Made by a program: the position numbers and the translations under genes. The notes beneath the pieces were generated by a model. That model was not told where the DNA came from. It was given only the letters and a program-made list of their open reading frames with translations, and did not search any database. A DNA stretch of 64,000 nucleotides from Clostridia bacterium (GTDB taxonomy: Bacteria > Bacillota > Clostridia > Oscillospirales > Acutalibacteraceae): positions 53,175-117,174 of the forward strand of contig JAFTVI010000024.1 in the NCBI GenBank assembly GCA_017465825.1, in the 5' to 3' direction. Shown here one piece after another: positions 1 to 10,063 of this stretch. Each line of letters opens with the position of its first letter. The first letter of the stretch is position 1.

Positions 1-1
1 A

Positions 2-3000
2 CACAGAGAAGGTAATGTTTACATTTCTCTGACAGGTCAGAAGGTAAATACACCGGGTGCTTACATCAGATTTACAGCCGGTTCAGGCACAGCTTATATT
101 AAAATAAGATTTGATGCCAATACAGCAGGCAATAAGCTCACTGTAAACAATATCCGCCTTTATGAAGAAGGCACAGTTGCTGACGGTGTTTCTTATCACG
201 CACCCAAGACTGTAACTTACGATTCAACCTACGGCACTCTTCCTTCTCCCACACGTCCCGGCTACACATTCTCAGGCTGGTACGGTGCTGACGGCACTAC
301 GGGCTATTGGTCAACCGATAAGGTTATCATCACATCCGATACATCTGTTTATTCAAAGTGGAATGCTAATAAATATACAATCACATTTGATGAACAGGGC
401 GGTTCTGCTGTAAATGATTTAAGCTATACACCCGACGATACTATTACACTTCCCACTCCCACTAAGAACGGTTACACATTCAAGGGTTGGAAAGTCACTT
501 CCGCCGAGGGTGGCACAACAGATGCTGAAAATGAAGTTATCAACTCCATGATCGGCTACACGTTCCCCGTTGGCTTCTCAGGCTCAGGCTTCTACGGCAG
601 TTACTCAGCAGAGGCTGTATGGGAAGTAAACAATTACACCGTTACATTTGATTCTAACGGCGGCAACGCAGTTTCATCAATCGGCTATACTGTTGAATCT
701 ACTGTTACACTTCCCACTCCCACAAAAACAGGTTATACCTTCGCAGGCTGGAAAGTTACAACAGCAGACGGCAACTGGTCAGGTACTTACCTTGCAGGCG
801 ATAAGACAGCAATGTACGGTAACGTTACTCTTACCGCTCAGTGGTCTGCAATTCCTTACACAATCACATTCGTAAACTATGACGGCTCCGTTCTTCAGCA
901 GAGTGACGTTGATTACGATTCAACTCCTGTTTACAGCGGTGCAACTCCCACAAAGCCTGCTGATAACGGCTACACATACACCTTCAACAGCTGGGATCCC
1001 GAAATTTCAGCAGTTACAGGCGAAGCAACATACAAAGCTACTTACACAGCTTCACTTATTACTTACACAATCACTCTTGATGCAGGCGAGGGCAGTGTTT
1101 CAACAGAAACATTTGATTACAACTATGAATCAACATCTGTAACTCTCCCCGATGCAACCAGAACAGGTTATACATTCACAGGCTGGACAGTTAAAGAATC
1201 CGTTGGTTCATGGACTGCAGGCGATGCAGCAGACGGCACACTTTCAAGCTCTTACGGCAACGTTACACTTGTAGCTAACTACACAGCTAACGAATACACC
1301 GTTACATATGATGCAAATAACGGTACAATCGATGACGGTTACCAGACATCATTCGATGCAACATACGACAGCGAAGTAGGCGCATTGTTAAGCGGCGATG
1401 AAGTCACACGTACAGGCTACGACTTTGCAGGCTGGAACACAAAGGCTGACGGCACAGGTGACGCAATTGAAGTCGGCACAGTATGGCAGTATACAGATGT
1501 TACAACTGTATATGCACAGTGGGATGCTATTGAGTATACAATCTCATTCACAACCCGTGACCAGACAAACAAGAAAGATGACTTTGTAACAGCTCCCGAC
1601 CCGATTACATATACAATCGAGGATGATCTCAGCACAATTCTTCCCGTACTTGATGTTGAGGGCTATAACTTCGATTATTGGTATAATGCAACCAAATCGG
1701 GTTCATGGACTGCAAGAACTCAGTATGCAACAGCTGACCTTAAAACAGGCAACCACGGCGACGTAACTCTTATGATGGCTTACACAGCCAAGACATACAC
1801 AATCTATTGGTACAACGGAAGTACTCTTCTTGAAACTGATACAGCATATTACGGTGCAACACCTTCTTATGACGGTGAAACACCCACACAGGCACCTACT
1901 GAAACATATTCATATAATTTTATTGGTTGGTCTGCTGCAGGTAATGATTATGGAACTGATAACCTGCCCGCTGTAACAGAGAACGTAACTTATACTGCAA
2001 GATTTGAAGCAGTTGACAGAGAATACACAGTTAAGTTTGTTGACTGGAACGATAACGTTATTTCCGAGCAGTCACTCAAATACGGTGCAACAGTTACAGT
2101 TCCTGCTGATCCCACAAGAGAACAGGATGAACAGTATACATATGAGTTTAAAACTTGGAAAGATGCTACAGGGAATTCCTACTCAACAATTCCTAATGTA
2201 ACAGCAGATGTAACTTACAAAGCTGAGTACGAAGGAACTCTCAGATCCTATACAATTACTTGGATTGTTGACGGTGTTGAAACCACAACAACTGTAAATT
2301 ACGGCGAAATGCCCGATTTCGGCACAACACCCACAAAGGCGGCAGACGCTCAGTATACTTACACATTCTCAACTTGGTCACCCGCACTTACAACAGTAAC
2401 AGGCGATGCAACCTACACAGCTCAGTTCTCAACCACTACAAATACATACACCGTAACGTGGGTGAATGATGACGGCACACCTCTTGAAACTGACGAGAAT
2501 GTTCCTTACGGCACAACACCTTCTTACGACGGTGAAACACCCACAAAGGAAGCAGACGCTCAGTATACTTACACATTCGACACATGGACACCCACAGTTG
2601 ATACAGTAACAGGCGATGTAACCTACACCGCAACTTACAGCACAACTGTAAATCAGTACACTATCACATTCGTTGACGAAGACGGTAAAACAGTTCTTGA
2701 CGAGCAGACACTTGATTACGGTGCAACTCCTGTATATGCAGGCGAAACACCCACAAAGGCTGCAACAGCTGAATGGACTTTCACATTCGCAGGTTGGAAG
2801 GTTACAGTCGATTCTAATCCTACTACTGACCTTCCCGAAGTAACAGGTAATGTAACTTATATAGCAGATTATTCCGCTTCAAAGAACTCTTACACAATCA
2901 CATTCGTTGATGAAGACGGTACTACAGTTCTTGATACACAGACAGTTGCATACGGCGCAACACCCACAGCTCCTGCTACACCCACAAAGGCATCAACAGC

Positions 3001-5965
3001 ACAGTATGATTACACATTCGCAGGCTGGACACCCACAGTTGTAGCAGTAACAGGTGAAGCAACTTATACAGCAACATACGATGCAACAATCAGAACATAC
3101 ACTGTTACATGGTATAACTATGACGGTTCAGTTCTTGAAACTGACAACAATGTAGAATACGGCGCAGAGCCTGTATTTGACAGTGCAACACCCACAAAGC
3201 CCACAGACGGTCAGATGATTTATGCATTCTCCGGTTGGGGTGCAAGTGCAGACGGCACAGTTTACAATTCACTTCCCACAGTTGATGGTGATATGAACTT
3301 CTATGCAATCTTCGTTTCAAGCGATGCAGAGTTCACTATCACTTGGGTTAACTACGACGGCGCAGTTCTTGAAACTGACGAAAACGTTAAGTATGGTACC
3401 GATCCTGTTTACAATGGTGACACACCCGTAAGGGCAGAGGACGCTCAGTACGTTTACACATTCGCAGGCTGGACTCCCGAAGTTACAACTGCAACAGCAG
3501 CAGTAACTTACACAGCTACTTACACAACTGAAACAAAGAAATATGTAGTTAAGTTCGTTAATGAAGACGGTACAGAACTCCAGTCAGGCGAAGTAGAGTA
3601 CGGCAAAGTTCCCACTTACATAGGTGCAACACCCACAAAGGATGCAACAGCACAGTACACATACACATTCGCAGGCTGGGATGAAGAAGTTGTAGCAGTA
3701 ACAGGCACAGCAACCTACACAGCAACATACGATTCAACAGTTAACGAGTACACAATCACATTCGTTAACGAGGACGGCTCAACTCTTGATAAACAGACAG
3801 TTGCATACGGCAAAACTCCCGTATATGGTGGTGAAACACCCACAAAGGATGCAGATGCACAGTACACCTACACATTCGATACTTGGAATACACCTATCGT
3901 AGCTGTAACAGGCGATGCAACCTACACAGCAACTTACTCAAAGACAGTTAACAAGTATACAATTACATTCGTTAACGAAAACGGTGATGTTCTCCAGACA
4001 GGCGAAGTAGAGTACGGCAAGGTTCCCGCATACACAGGCGAAACACCCACAAAGGATGCTGATGCTCAGTACACATACACATTCAAGGCTTGGGATACAA
4101 CACCCGTTGCAGTAACAGGTGATGCAACCTATACAGCAACATACGATTCAACAGTTAACGAGTACACAATCACATTCGTTAACGAGGACGGCTCAGTTCT
4201 TGATACTCAGACAGTTGCATACGGCAAAACACCCGTATACGCAGGTGAAACACCTACAAAGGATGCAACAGCACAGTATTCTTATACACATTCAGGCTGG
4301 ACACCCGCTGTTACATCCGTAACAGGTGATGCAACCTACACAGCAACCTACAAAGAGACAGTCAACAAGTACACAATTACTTGGGTAACAGGCACTTCTA
4401 CTTACACAAGTGAATGGGACTACGGCTCAACACCCGCTCCCTCTGCTGATGTTGATACGTCAAAGGCTTCAACAGTTTCCACAGACTATGCATTCAAGGG
4501 CTGGGATAAGGAAATTGAAAAAGTAACAGGTGTAGCAACATACACAGCTCAGTACACAGAAACTACCAGAAAGTACGCAATCACTTGGGTAGTAGACGGT
4601 TCTTCAACAACAGTTGAGGTTGAGTACGGCACAGTTCCCGTATATGACGGTACTCCCTCAAAGGCATCCACAGCACAGTATGAATACACATTCAAGAGCT
4701 GGGATACAACACCCGTTGCAGTAGCAGGCGAAGCAACTTACACAGCTGAATTTACCGAAACTGTAAGAAAGTACACAATCACCTGGATAACAGGTTCAGG
4801 TGAGTATACAGGTTCTTGGGAATACGGTTCAACTCCCGATCCCGATGTTGACAATGTTGACACATCAAAGGCTCCCACAGCTGAAGCATCATACACATTC
4901 ACAGGCTGGGATAAGACTATTGCAACAGTTACAGGTGCGGTAACTTATACAGCACAGTATGATACAACTGTAAGAGAATACAAGGTAACATATGTCATTG
5001 ACGATAATGTTGTTGACGAGCAGACAGTTGCTTTCGGTTCAAGCTTCAATCATCCTGCAATTACCGAAAAGGAAGGCTACAGCTCGCATTGGGATGTCGG
5101 ATTTATGACAATGCCTGCTCAGGATATTACTGTTACTGCTGTTTACACAGCTAAGAAATACACAGTAACATGGGTGGTAGACGATAATACTGTATATGAA
5201 GAACAGGTTGCTTTCGGTTCTGCAATCCCCTCAAAGACTGTTCCCGAAAAGGTCGGTCGTACAGGTGAATGGATTGATGTTCCGTCAACCATGCCTGCAA
5301 AGGATGTTACAATTAAAGTAGCTTACACACCTAATATTTACAGCGTTGTATGGTCGTTCACAGTCGGTTCGGATTCATCTACCGCTACATACGGTGAGAA
5401 TTTTGAAATCACTTTCAACTATTACAGAGTTCCCGTTGATGTAAGAGTTACCGTAAACGGTGCAGAGCTTACAGAAGGCTACACCTACGAGGACGGCAAA
5501 CTCTTTATTGCAGGCGCTTATATCACAGGTTATATCTCAATCAGTGAAAAGGCTGCAGAAGGCTACCAGAATGTTGTTCTTTCAGGTACAAATGCAACTC
5601 TTACAAACACAAATGCAGTTGTAGGCGAAGGCGAAGCATTCCATACACAGATAATTCCCAACGAAGGCTATCTTCTTCCCGAAACAATAGTTGTATGTAT
5701 TGACGGTATCGAGCTTTACGAGGGTTATTCCTACGATCCTTCAACAGGTAAGATTACAATCAATGCAGAGGTTATGTACGGTGAGCTTTCAATCAGATTT
5801 GATTGTCCCGTTAACCCCAACTACAAACCCGGTGGCGATTGCCATTGTAACTGCCACAGCGACAGTGCTTTTGTAAGATTCTTCTTCTCAATAGCAACAT
5901 TCTTCCGTAAGATTTTCGGTATGTCACAGTACCGTTACTGCGATTGCGGAAACGCTCATTGGTAA
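2..5965 (+). CDS. Giant surface protein with InlB B-type repeats, 5' truncated by the window edge
   Basis: The reading frame is open from base 2, so the true start lies outside; about 1987 residues are visible. Nearly all of it is tandem beta-grasp-like repeats of the InlB B-repeat / Listeria-Bacteroides (Flg_new) type. Typical units read TVTFDSNGG...GYTFAGW or, in the long form, VYAGETPTK...QYTYTF..W...VTGDATYTATY, with a usual period near 69 codons. The protein is rich in Thr, Tyr and Glu/Asp and low in Lys, as expected for an exported adhesin or cell-wall protein. The repeats give way near residue 1790 to a non-repeat region and then a Cys-rich tail (CHCNCH, a hydrophobic FF..IATFFRKIFG helix, then CDCGNAHW). 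No LPXTG motif is seen. The signal peptide and N-terminal domain are not in view, so the ligand cannot be inferred. A strong terminator follows. Confidence 0.9.
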   Translation, partial: HREGNVYISLTGQKVNTPGAYIRFTAGSGTAYIKIRFDANTAGNKLTVNNIRLYEEGTVADGVSYHAPKTVTYDSTYGTLPSPTRPGYTFSGWYGADGTTGYWSTDKVIITSDTSVYSKWNANKYTITFDEQGGSAVNDLSYTPDDTITLPTPTKNGYTFKGWKVTSAEGGTTDAENEVINSMIGYTFPVGFSGSGFYGSYSAEAVWEVNNYTVTFDSNGGNAVSSIGYTVESTVTLPTPTKTGYTFAGWKVTTADGNWSGTYLAGDKTAMYGNVTLTAQWSAIPYTITFVNYDGSVLQQSDVDYDSTPVYSGATPTKPADNGYTYTFNSWDPEISAVTGEATYKATYTASLITYTITLDAGEGSVSTETFDYNYESTSVTLPDATRTGYTFTGWTVKESVGSWTAGDAADGTLSSSYGNVTLVANYTANEYTVTYDANNGTIDDGYQTSFDATYDSEVGALLSGDEVTRTGYDFAGWNTKADGTGDAIEVGTVWQYTDVTTVYAQWDAIEYTISFTTRDQTNKKDDFVTAPDPITYTIEDDLSTILPVLDVEGYNFDYWYNATKSGSWTARTQYATADLKTGNHGDVTLMMAYTAKTYTIYWYNGSTLLETDTAYYGATPSYDGETPTQAPTETYSYNFIGWSAAGNDYGTDNLPAVTENVTYTARFEAVDREYTVKFVDWNDNVISEQSLKYGATVTVPADPTREQDEQYTYEFKTWKDATGNSYSTIPNVTADVTYKAEYEGTLRSYTITWIVDGVETTTTVNYGEMPDFGTTPTKAADAQYTYTFSTWSPALTTVTGDATYTAQFSTTTNTYTVTWVNDDGTPLETDENVPYGTTPSYDGETPTKEADAQYTYTFDTWTPTVDTVTGDVTYTATYSTTVNQYTITFVDEDGKTVLDEQTLDYGATPVYAGETPTKAATAEWTFTFAGWKVTVDSNPTTDLPEVTGNVTYIADYSASKNSYTITFVDEDGTTVLDTQTVAYGATPTAPATPTKASTAQYDYTFAGWTPTVVAVTGEATYTATYDATIRTYTVTWYNYDGSVLETDNNVEYGAEPVFDSATPTKPTDGQMIYAFSGWGASADGTVYNSLPTVDGDMNFYAIFVSSDAEFTITWVNYDGAVLETDENVKYGTDPVYNGDTPVRAEDAQYVYTFAGWTPEVTTATAAVTYTATYTTETKKYVVKFVNEDGTELQSGEVEYGKVPTYIGATPTKDATAQYTYTFAGWDEEVVAVTGTATYTATYDSTVNEYTITFVNEDGSTLDKQTVAYGKTPVYGGETPTKDADAQYTYTFDTWNTPIVAVTGDATYTATYSKTVNKYTITFVNENGDVLQTGEVEYGKVPAYTGETPTKDADAQYTYTFKAWDTTPVAVTGDATYTATYDSTVNEYTITFVNEDGSVLDTQTVAYGKTPVYAGETPTKDATAQYSYTHSGWTPAVTSVTGDATYTATYKETVNKYTITWVTGTSTYTSEWDYGSTPAPSADVDTSKASTVSTDYAFKGWDKEIEKVTGVATYTAQYTETTRKYAITWVVDGSSTTVEVEYGTVPVYDGTPSKASTAQYEYTFKSWDTTPVAVAGEATYTAEFTETVRKYTITWITGSGEYTGSWEYGSTPDPDVDNVDTSKAPTAEASYTFTGWDKTIATVTGAVTYTAQYDTTVREYKVTYVIDDNVVDEQTVAFGSSFNHPAITEKEGYSSHWDVGFMTMPAQDITVTAVYTAKKYTVTWVVDDNTVYEEQVAFGSAIPSKTVPEKVGRTGEWIDVPSTMPAKDVTIKVAYTPNIYSVVWSFTVGSDSSTATYGENFEITFNYYRVPVDVRVTVNGAELTEGYTYEDGKLFIAGAYITGYISISEKAAEGYQNVVLSGTNATLTNTNAVVGEGEAFHTQIIPNEGYLLPETIVVCIDGIELYEGYSYDPSTGKITINAEVMYGELSIRFDCPVNPNYKPGGDCHCNCHSDSAFVRFFFSIATFFRKIFGMSQYRYCDCGNAHW

Positions 5966-5975
5966 TATAAAATTT

Positions 5976-6008
5976 CTCCCTCGACAGAGATGTCGGGGGA
6001 GTTTTTTT
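5976..6008 (+). terminator. Intrinsic terminator of the repeat protein gene
   Basis: An 11-bp stem (CTCCCTCGACA / TGTCGGGGGAG, one T-G pair) with a GAGA loop is followed by seven T. It begins 11 bases after the stop codon. Confidence 0.9.
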
Positions 6009-6044
6009 GCGATGATTATATAGCTACGAATTTATTTTGTAATT

Positions 6045-6174
6045 GTAGGGAGCGACGCCCTCGTCGCTCCGAATTATCCAAATCTGCGATTTGGATAATT
6101 AAAACTGGATAAATTAATATTGATAAAAATGGCACATTTTTATCAATCGGTGCGATGTGGGCGACGCGCCCTAC
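6045..6174. repeat. MITE-like palindromic intergenic repeat
   Basis: A 130-bp block is bounded by imperfect inverted ends: GTAGGGAGCGACGCCC on the left and the complement of GTAGGGCGCGTCGCCC on the right. Inside are three hairpins: GGAGCGACG/CGTCGCTCC, TTATCCAAATC/GATTTGGATAA and TTGATAAAAATG/CATTTTTATCAA. There is no coding capacity. A further small perfect hairpin (AACAATG/CATTGTT) lies at 6180-6196. Similar GTAGGG...CGCCC elements are, from memory, common between genes of gut Clostridia; no target-site duplication is clear. Confidence 0.6.
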
Positions 6175-6200
6175 GTAACAACAATGAAGCATTGTTAGTT

Positions 6201-6237
6201 AAACAAAAAACAAAGCAGAGCTTGTTTGCTCTGCTTT
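6201..6237 (-). terminator. Intrinsic terminator of the GH125/symporter operon
   Basis: On the minus strand a stem AAAGCAGAGC / GCTCTGCTTT is followed by a TTGTTTTTTGTTT tract. It starts 15 bases past the stop codon of the GH125 gene. Confidence 0.85.
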
Positions 6238-6251
6238 TGGTGAATTTGATT

Positions 6252-7514
6252 TTATATCACTTTATCAATTATAAATATTGCAAAAAGTGTATTTGCCCAG
6301 GCAAACCAGCTTCTTGTGAAGTTGTCAGGATTGTTGCAGTCAAATCCTTCGTGCATAAAGCCTGTGCCTGCATCGGTTGTTGTCAGCAGCTTCAGAATTC
6401 TCTGCGTGTCTGCCTCGTCAGCGCTTGTGAGAGCTTCTATAACGAGAGCTATGTGCCAGATGTAATCTTTAGGTGTATGGGGACTTCCCACGCCACAGGC
6501 GGCTGTACCCTCAAAATAATAAGGATTTGCTTTGCTGAGTACAAATTTTCTTGTGTTAAGGTACAGTTCATCATCCTTACTGCAGTAACCCAGATAGGGA
6601 AGTGAAAGCAAGCTCGGCACGTTTGCATCGTCCATAAGAAGTGTGTTGCCAAGACCGTCAACCTCATATGCATAGATTCTGCCGAATTCTTCTGTATCTA
6701 TGGTTGCATATTTCTCGATACCGTTCTCAATTTCCTTGCAGAGCTTTGATGAAATATGAGCATATTTATCCTCAATATCAGCCTTTTTGAGATTTGCAGA
6801 AAGCTCATTGAGCGTAGCAATTATAAACATATTCGCCGGCACAAGGAACGGATAAATACATCTGTCATCACTGGGACGGAATGCACTTCTTACCATACCT
6901 GTGTATGCGTAATCAGGACCTTTACCGTTGTTATCGAGGGTGTCAATACCGCCGTCTGCTTTTCTGCGGAAATAATACTCTGAGTTTTTGTAATCCTGCT
7001 CTGTAATAAGCGTATCAAGAATAATCTTGTAAGTTTTAAAGAATAATTCATCAAATACAGAACTGTCACCGCAGTTTGCATAATAGCGGTTCAGCAGCCA
7101 GAGCGGATAGACGAGAGAGTCGATTTCATATTTTCGCTCCCAGACAATGTCGAGCTTCATTGTTTCATCATTGACGTGACCTCTGCCGTTTGCAGATTCA
7201 TTGAAAGCGTTTGCATACGGGTCCGTAAGAATATATGAAAACTGCCGTTTGAGAAGTGACTTTACAAGCTCCTTTGCATCTGCATCCTCTCCTGCAAGGC
7301 GAACATAGTGACTTACCTGTACACTGCTGTCGCGAAGCCACATAGCCTCAATATCACCCGTTATAATAAAAACGTTACCCTCTGCATCATATTTAACTGT
7401 GGTTTCAAGAGTGTTGAGGTAACACTTTCTGAACATTTTACGAAGCTTGGTGTCTTCAATTTTGTTGCATACAGAATCTATGTATTCATACATTTTTTCA
7501 AAAGTTTTGGTCAT
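6252..7514 (-). CDS. Glycoside hydrolase family 125, exo-alpha-1,6-mannosidase
   Basis: This 420-residue protein has no signal peptide, so it is probably cytoplasmic. Family GH125 enzymes release terminal alpha-1,6-linked mannose from N-glycan or mannan fragments with inversion, in an (alpha/alpha)6 barrel. The family is recognised by GDIEAMWLRDSSVQVSHYV near residue 50, the FEGTAACGVGSPHTP block near 340, and the C-terminal GTGFMHEGFD.N..NFTRSWFAWAN block. The length is normal for the family. The start has AGGAG upstream. It lies 20 bases after the symporter gene on the same strand, so the likely sequence is import of an oligomannoside followed by intracellular trimming. The family assignment is firm; the exact linkage preference is inferred from the family. 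Confidence 0.9.
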   Translation of the reverse strand: MTKTFEKMYEYIDSVCNKIEDTKLRKMFRKCYLNTLETTVKYDAEGNVFIITGDIEAMWLRDSSVQVSHYVRLAGEDADAKELVKSLLKRQFSYILTDPYANAFNESANGRGHVNDETMKLDIVWERKYEIDSLVYPLWLLNRYYANCGDSSVFDELFFKTYKIILDTLITEQDYKNSEYYFRRKADGGIDTLDNNGKGPDYAYTGMVRSAFRPSDDRCIYPFLVPANMFIIATLNELSANLKKADIEDKYAHISSKLCKEIENGIEKYATIDTEEFGRIYAYEVDGLGNTLLMDDANVPSLLSLPYLGYCSKDDELYLNTRKFVLSKANPYYFEGTAACGVGSPHTPKDYIWHIALVIEALTSADEADTQRILKLLTTTDAGTGFMHEGFDCNNPDNFTRSWFAWANTLFAIFIIDKVI

Positions 7515-7534
7515 TTGTTTTTATCTCCTGTTTA

Positions 7535-9976
7535 TTAATTATTATCAGTATCTTTAGCCGCTTGCTCAGCTCTTGCCTTTGCATCTTCGTACTCGGCAGC
7601 GATTTGCTCAAAATGAGAGTAATTTTCCATCTGCCTGAGCTTTGTTTTTGCGTCAATGTAAGGTTTGGCGGCTCTTGTAAAGTTTGAAATTTCGGCAGAA
7701 ACGGTCTTTGACATCGCTTTTGCTTCTTTTCTTTTTGCTTCAAGCTCCGAAATGACGTTTTTCAGCTCACTTACTTTTATGTAGTCCTTATTCTTCTTAG
7801 CAAGATGCTGTTCCTGATAAAGCACCTTGAGCTTGACGTTGCAATCATCCTCAAGAGCGTAATATCCCTCAAGTACACTGTAATCGGGCATTTCGAAAGC
7901 CTCACCGTGAGAGAAATACTTATCAATTGCCTTTTTTGCATATTTCTTGTTTTTAGCCATTTCTATAGCGGTGTTTCGTGCTTCTTTTTCGGATGCAGTA
8001 GATTTTGGCATAGCTTTTGCAGTGCGGATTTCAAGCTTGATATCGGTTTTATTCATATCAAGAAGTCCGGAAAGACCTGCAGCATACACGGCTCTGCATT
8101 GACCGATCTGTGCCTGATACAGGGGATCTGAGAACTTATCAAGTTCTGCGCAGACAAACTTTGAAATTTCAATTTCATCATTGAATTCGACGTCAGCAAG
8201 GTACGCCTTTTTAGCTTCCTTACGCTTTTCCTTGTCGGATATTGATTTGTAGGATTGCTTGTCAATATCTTTTGGTGTTTCCGCTGACATCATTCTTGCG
8301 TTTCTTATAAGGTCAATTGTTTCAACAAGCTCTGCATCGCTCAGTATGCCGTTTCCGTAGTCCTCAAACATAGCACGGACCTTAAGCACGCGCACAACGG
8401 ATTTCTGCTTTCGTTCGTTGAAATCGTACCAGAAATAGGGGATAACGTTCAAAAACGCGCCCACTGCAGATACGATTATAAGCACGTGAAGCAGAGAAAG
8501 AAGTATATCCGTATCGTACAATGCGGAGTATGCGTTGGTGTAGCTGTTCTGACCGTTTGCAAGCTGTTGTTCGAGAATCTGACCGACTGTCTGACCGTCA
8601 CCGAGCATTCTTGAAAGAATGGTGGGATTTGAGGTAACGACCGCCGCATTCTCTTTTGTGATGCCGCCTGCTTCGTAAATGGCAGGGAGCACGGAAGATG
8701 TAAGAAGTGTTATGACTGTACCGATTGTGCCTACGGCAGAGAACATACCGTCGATTCTTTCGCCTGATTTGTACTGCTGATAATCTCTTATATCAGCCTG
8801 TACGGCAGGGTTGAGAATATGGAAGAATGAGCCCATAAATGCATTCATATAAAGACAGGCGAGAACAAGCCATATCGTTGCTCCGTTTATCTCCTGAGTA
8901 ACGGGAAGCATAAGCAGTATAAACAGAACGTTAAAGAGATTTGTAACGATCAGTACGGCCTTTTTACCCCATTTTCTTATGCAGAAAGGTGCGAGAAGCA
9001 TTCCCCATAGAGAAGCGTTGCCGTAAATCGTGTAGATAATACCGAATGTGGTTCCGGAACAGGCTCCGCCGTAATCATACAGCCATTTAAGGATGTTTTG
9101 AAAAGACGATTCAAGGAAGCCTATCCAGCCTGCCAGTGAAAGTATCCAGAAATACTTATTCTTTGCAACCTCACGAAGCGCATCGGTAAAACGGATGCGG
9201 ATAACGTGAGTTCTTGCCTGAACGATCTTTTCTTCCGTGTATTTGTATACTATTATGCAAAGCAGAATGCCGAGTACGCCGAGAATGGGATAAAGCAGCC
9301 TGTATACCCGTATATCGGTTGTGTTTGTATGGAAGATATTTGATGCGATTATGGGTGATATAAGATTTACTAATGTTGGAGCAAATGAATAAACAACACT
9401 CTTTACAGAGATGGCATCCGCTCTTTCCTGAGAGTTAGGTGAAAGTACGTGTATAAGGTTTTCATATCCGTCGTAAAAGAAATAATAGAAAAAGTGGAGC
9501 AGTATGTTAAAAATAAGTATAAACGCGCATTTTGCAACATATCCGTAGCTTTCACCGAAGATTTCACCTTCGGGCAGAATGTAGCTGAGCGAATCGTACG
9601 GAAACCATACCATCAGAATGCAGATGATAGCGGTAGGTATTGCCATAGAAACAATGTAAGGTCGGTATTTTCCGGCTTTGTTGCGTGTGTTGTCAATAAT
9701 GTTTGCCCTGATTCCCGTCATAGGGATGTTTGCAAGCACGGCAATAACATACAGTATGTACATATCCGTAGCATCAACACCTAATGTGCTGGAAATGAGA
9801 GTGTTACCTGTTGCAAGCAGACAGGCAGTACCTAATGTTATAATCATATACGCCCCGATACCGCCGCCCGAATATGCGGCAATTTCGCGGAACGGCATAT
9901 ATCTGCCCTTTGCGGGAGTTTTCCAATATCTCTTAACGTTATGCAGCGTTGACGTGACTGTTTCTTTCAGATTCAT
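7535..9976 (-). CDS. GPH-family (MelB-like) sugar:cation symporter with a long cytoplasmic C-terminal extension
   Basis: The start is taken at the ATG at 9976 because AGGAGG sits 7 bases upstream; a longer reading begins 45 bases earlier without a ribosome site. The product is 813 residues. The first ~500 residues contain about 12 hydrophobic segments in the pattern of glycoside-pentoside-hexuronide symporters (MFS), starting with YMPFREIAAYSGGGIGAYMI. The remaining ~300 residues are hydrophilic, Lys/Glu/Ala-rich and predicted helical, which is far longer than the usual 450-500-residue family member. The tail could be a scaffold or regulatory domain; nothing in it is recognised. The co-oriented GH125 gene downstream suggests that the substrate is an alpha-mannoside, which is an inference from context. 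Confidence 0.85.
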   Translation of the reverse strand: MNLKETVTSTLHNVKRYWKTPAKGRYMPFREIAAYSGGGIGAYMIITLGTACLLATGNTLISSTLGVDATDMYILYVIAVLANIPMTGIRANIIDNTRNKAGKYRPYIVSMAIPTAIICILMVWFPYDSLSYILPEGEIFGESYGYVAKCAFILIFNILLHFFYYFFYDGYENLIHVLSPNSQERADAISVKSVVYSFAPTLVNLISPIIASNIFHTNTTDIRVYRLLYPILGVLGILLCIIVYKYTEEKIVQARTHVIRIRFTDALREVAKNKYFWILSLAGWIGFLESSFQNILKWLYDYGGACSGTTFGIIYTIYGNASLWGMLLAPFCIRKWGKKAVLIVTNLFNVLFILLMLPVTQEINGATIWLVLACLYMNAFMGSFFHILNPAVQADIRDYQQYKSGERIDGMFSAVGTIGTVITLLTSSVLPAIYEAGGITKENAAVVTSNPTILSRMLGDGQTVGQILEQQLANGQNSYTNAYSALYDTDILLSLLHVLIIVSAVGAFLNVIPYFWYDFNERKQKSVVRVLKVRAMFEDYGNGILSDAELVETIDLIRNARMMSAETPKDIDKQSYKSISDKEKRKEAKKAYLADVEFNDEIEISKFVCAELDKFSDPLYQAQIGQCRAVYAAGLSGLLDMNKTDIKLEIRTAKAMPKSTASEKEARNTAIEMAKNKKYAKKAIDKYFSHGEAFEMPDYSVLEGYYALEDDCNVKLKVLYQEQHLAKKNKDYIKVSELKNVISELEAKRKEAKAMSKTVSAEISNFTRAAKPYIDAKTKLRQMENYSHFEQIAAEYEDAKARAEQAAKDTDNN

Positions 9977-10000
9977 TGCTACGCCTCCTTGTTTTTTATC

Positions 10001-10029
10001 AGTATAACATATATCCGGCAATTTTGCAC
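10001..10029 (-). promoter_or_regulatory. Candidate promoter of the symporter-GH125 operon
   Basis: On the minus strand, GTGCAA and TATACT are separated by 17 bases, about 25 bases before the symporter start codon. The -10 box is good and the -35 box is weak, which would fit a regulated promoter. Confidence 0.35.
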
Positions 10030-10063
10030 TATATTTTTAAAATTATTAAATCGGATTTTCCTC

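Noticed and set aside
640-5000. Tandem DNA repeats across the first 5 kb
   Set aside because: They are in-frame protein repeats of the InlB type with a 69-codon period, not a CRISPR array or a non-coding satellite.
6120-6605. 161-codon plus-strand frame over the GH125 gene end
   Set aside because: It runs through the repeat element, the terminator and then antisense to GH125; not a gene.
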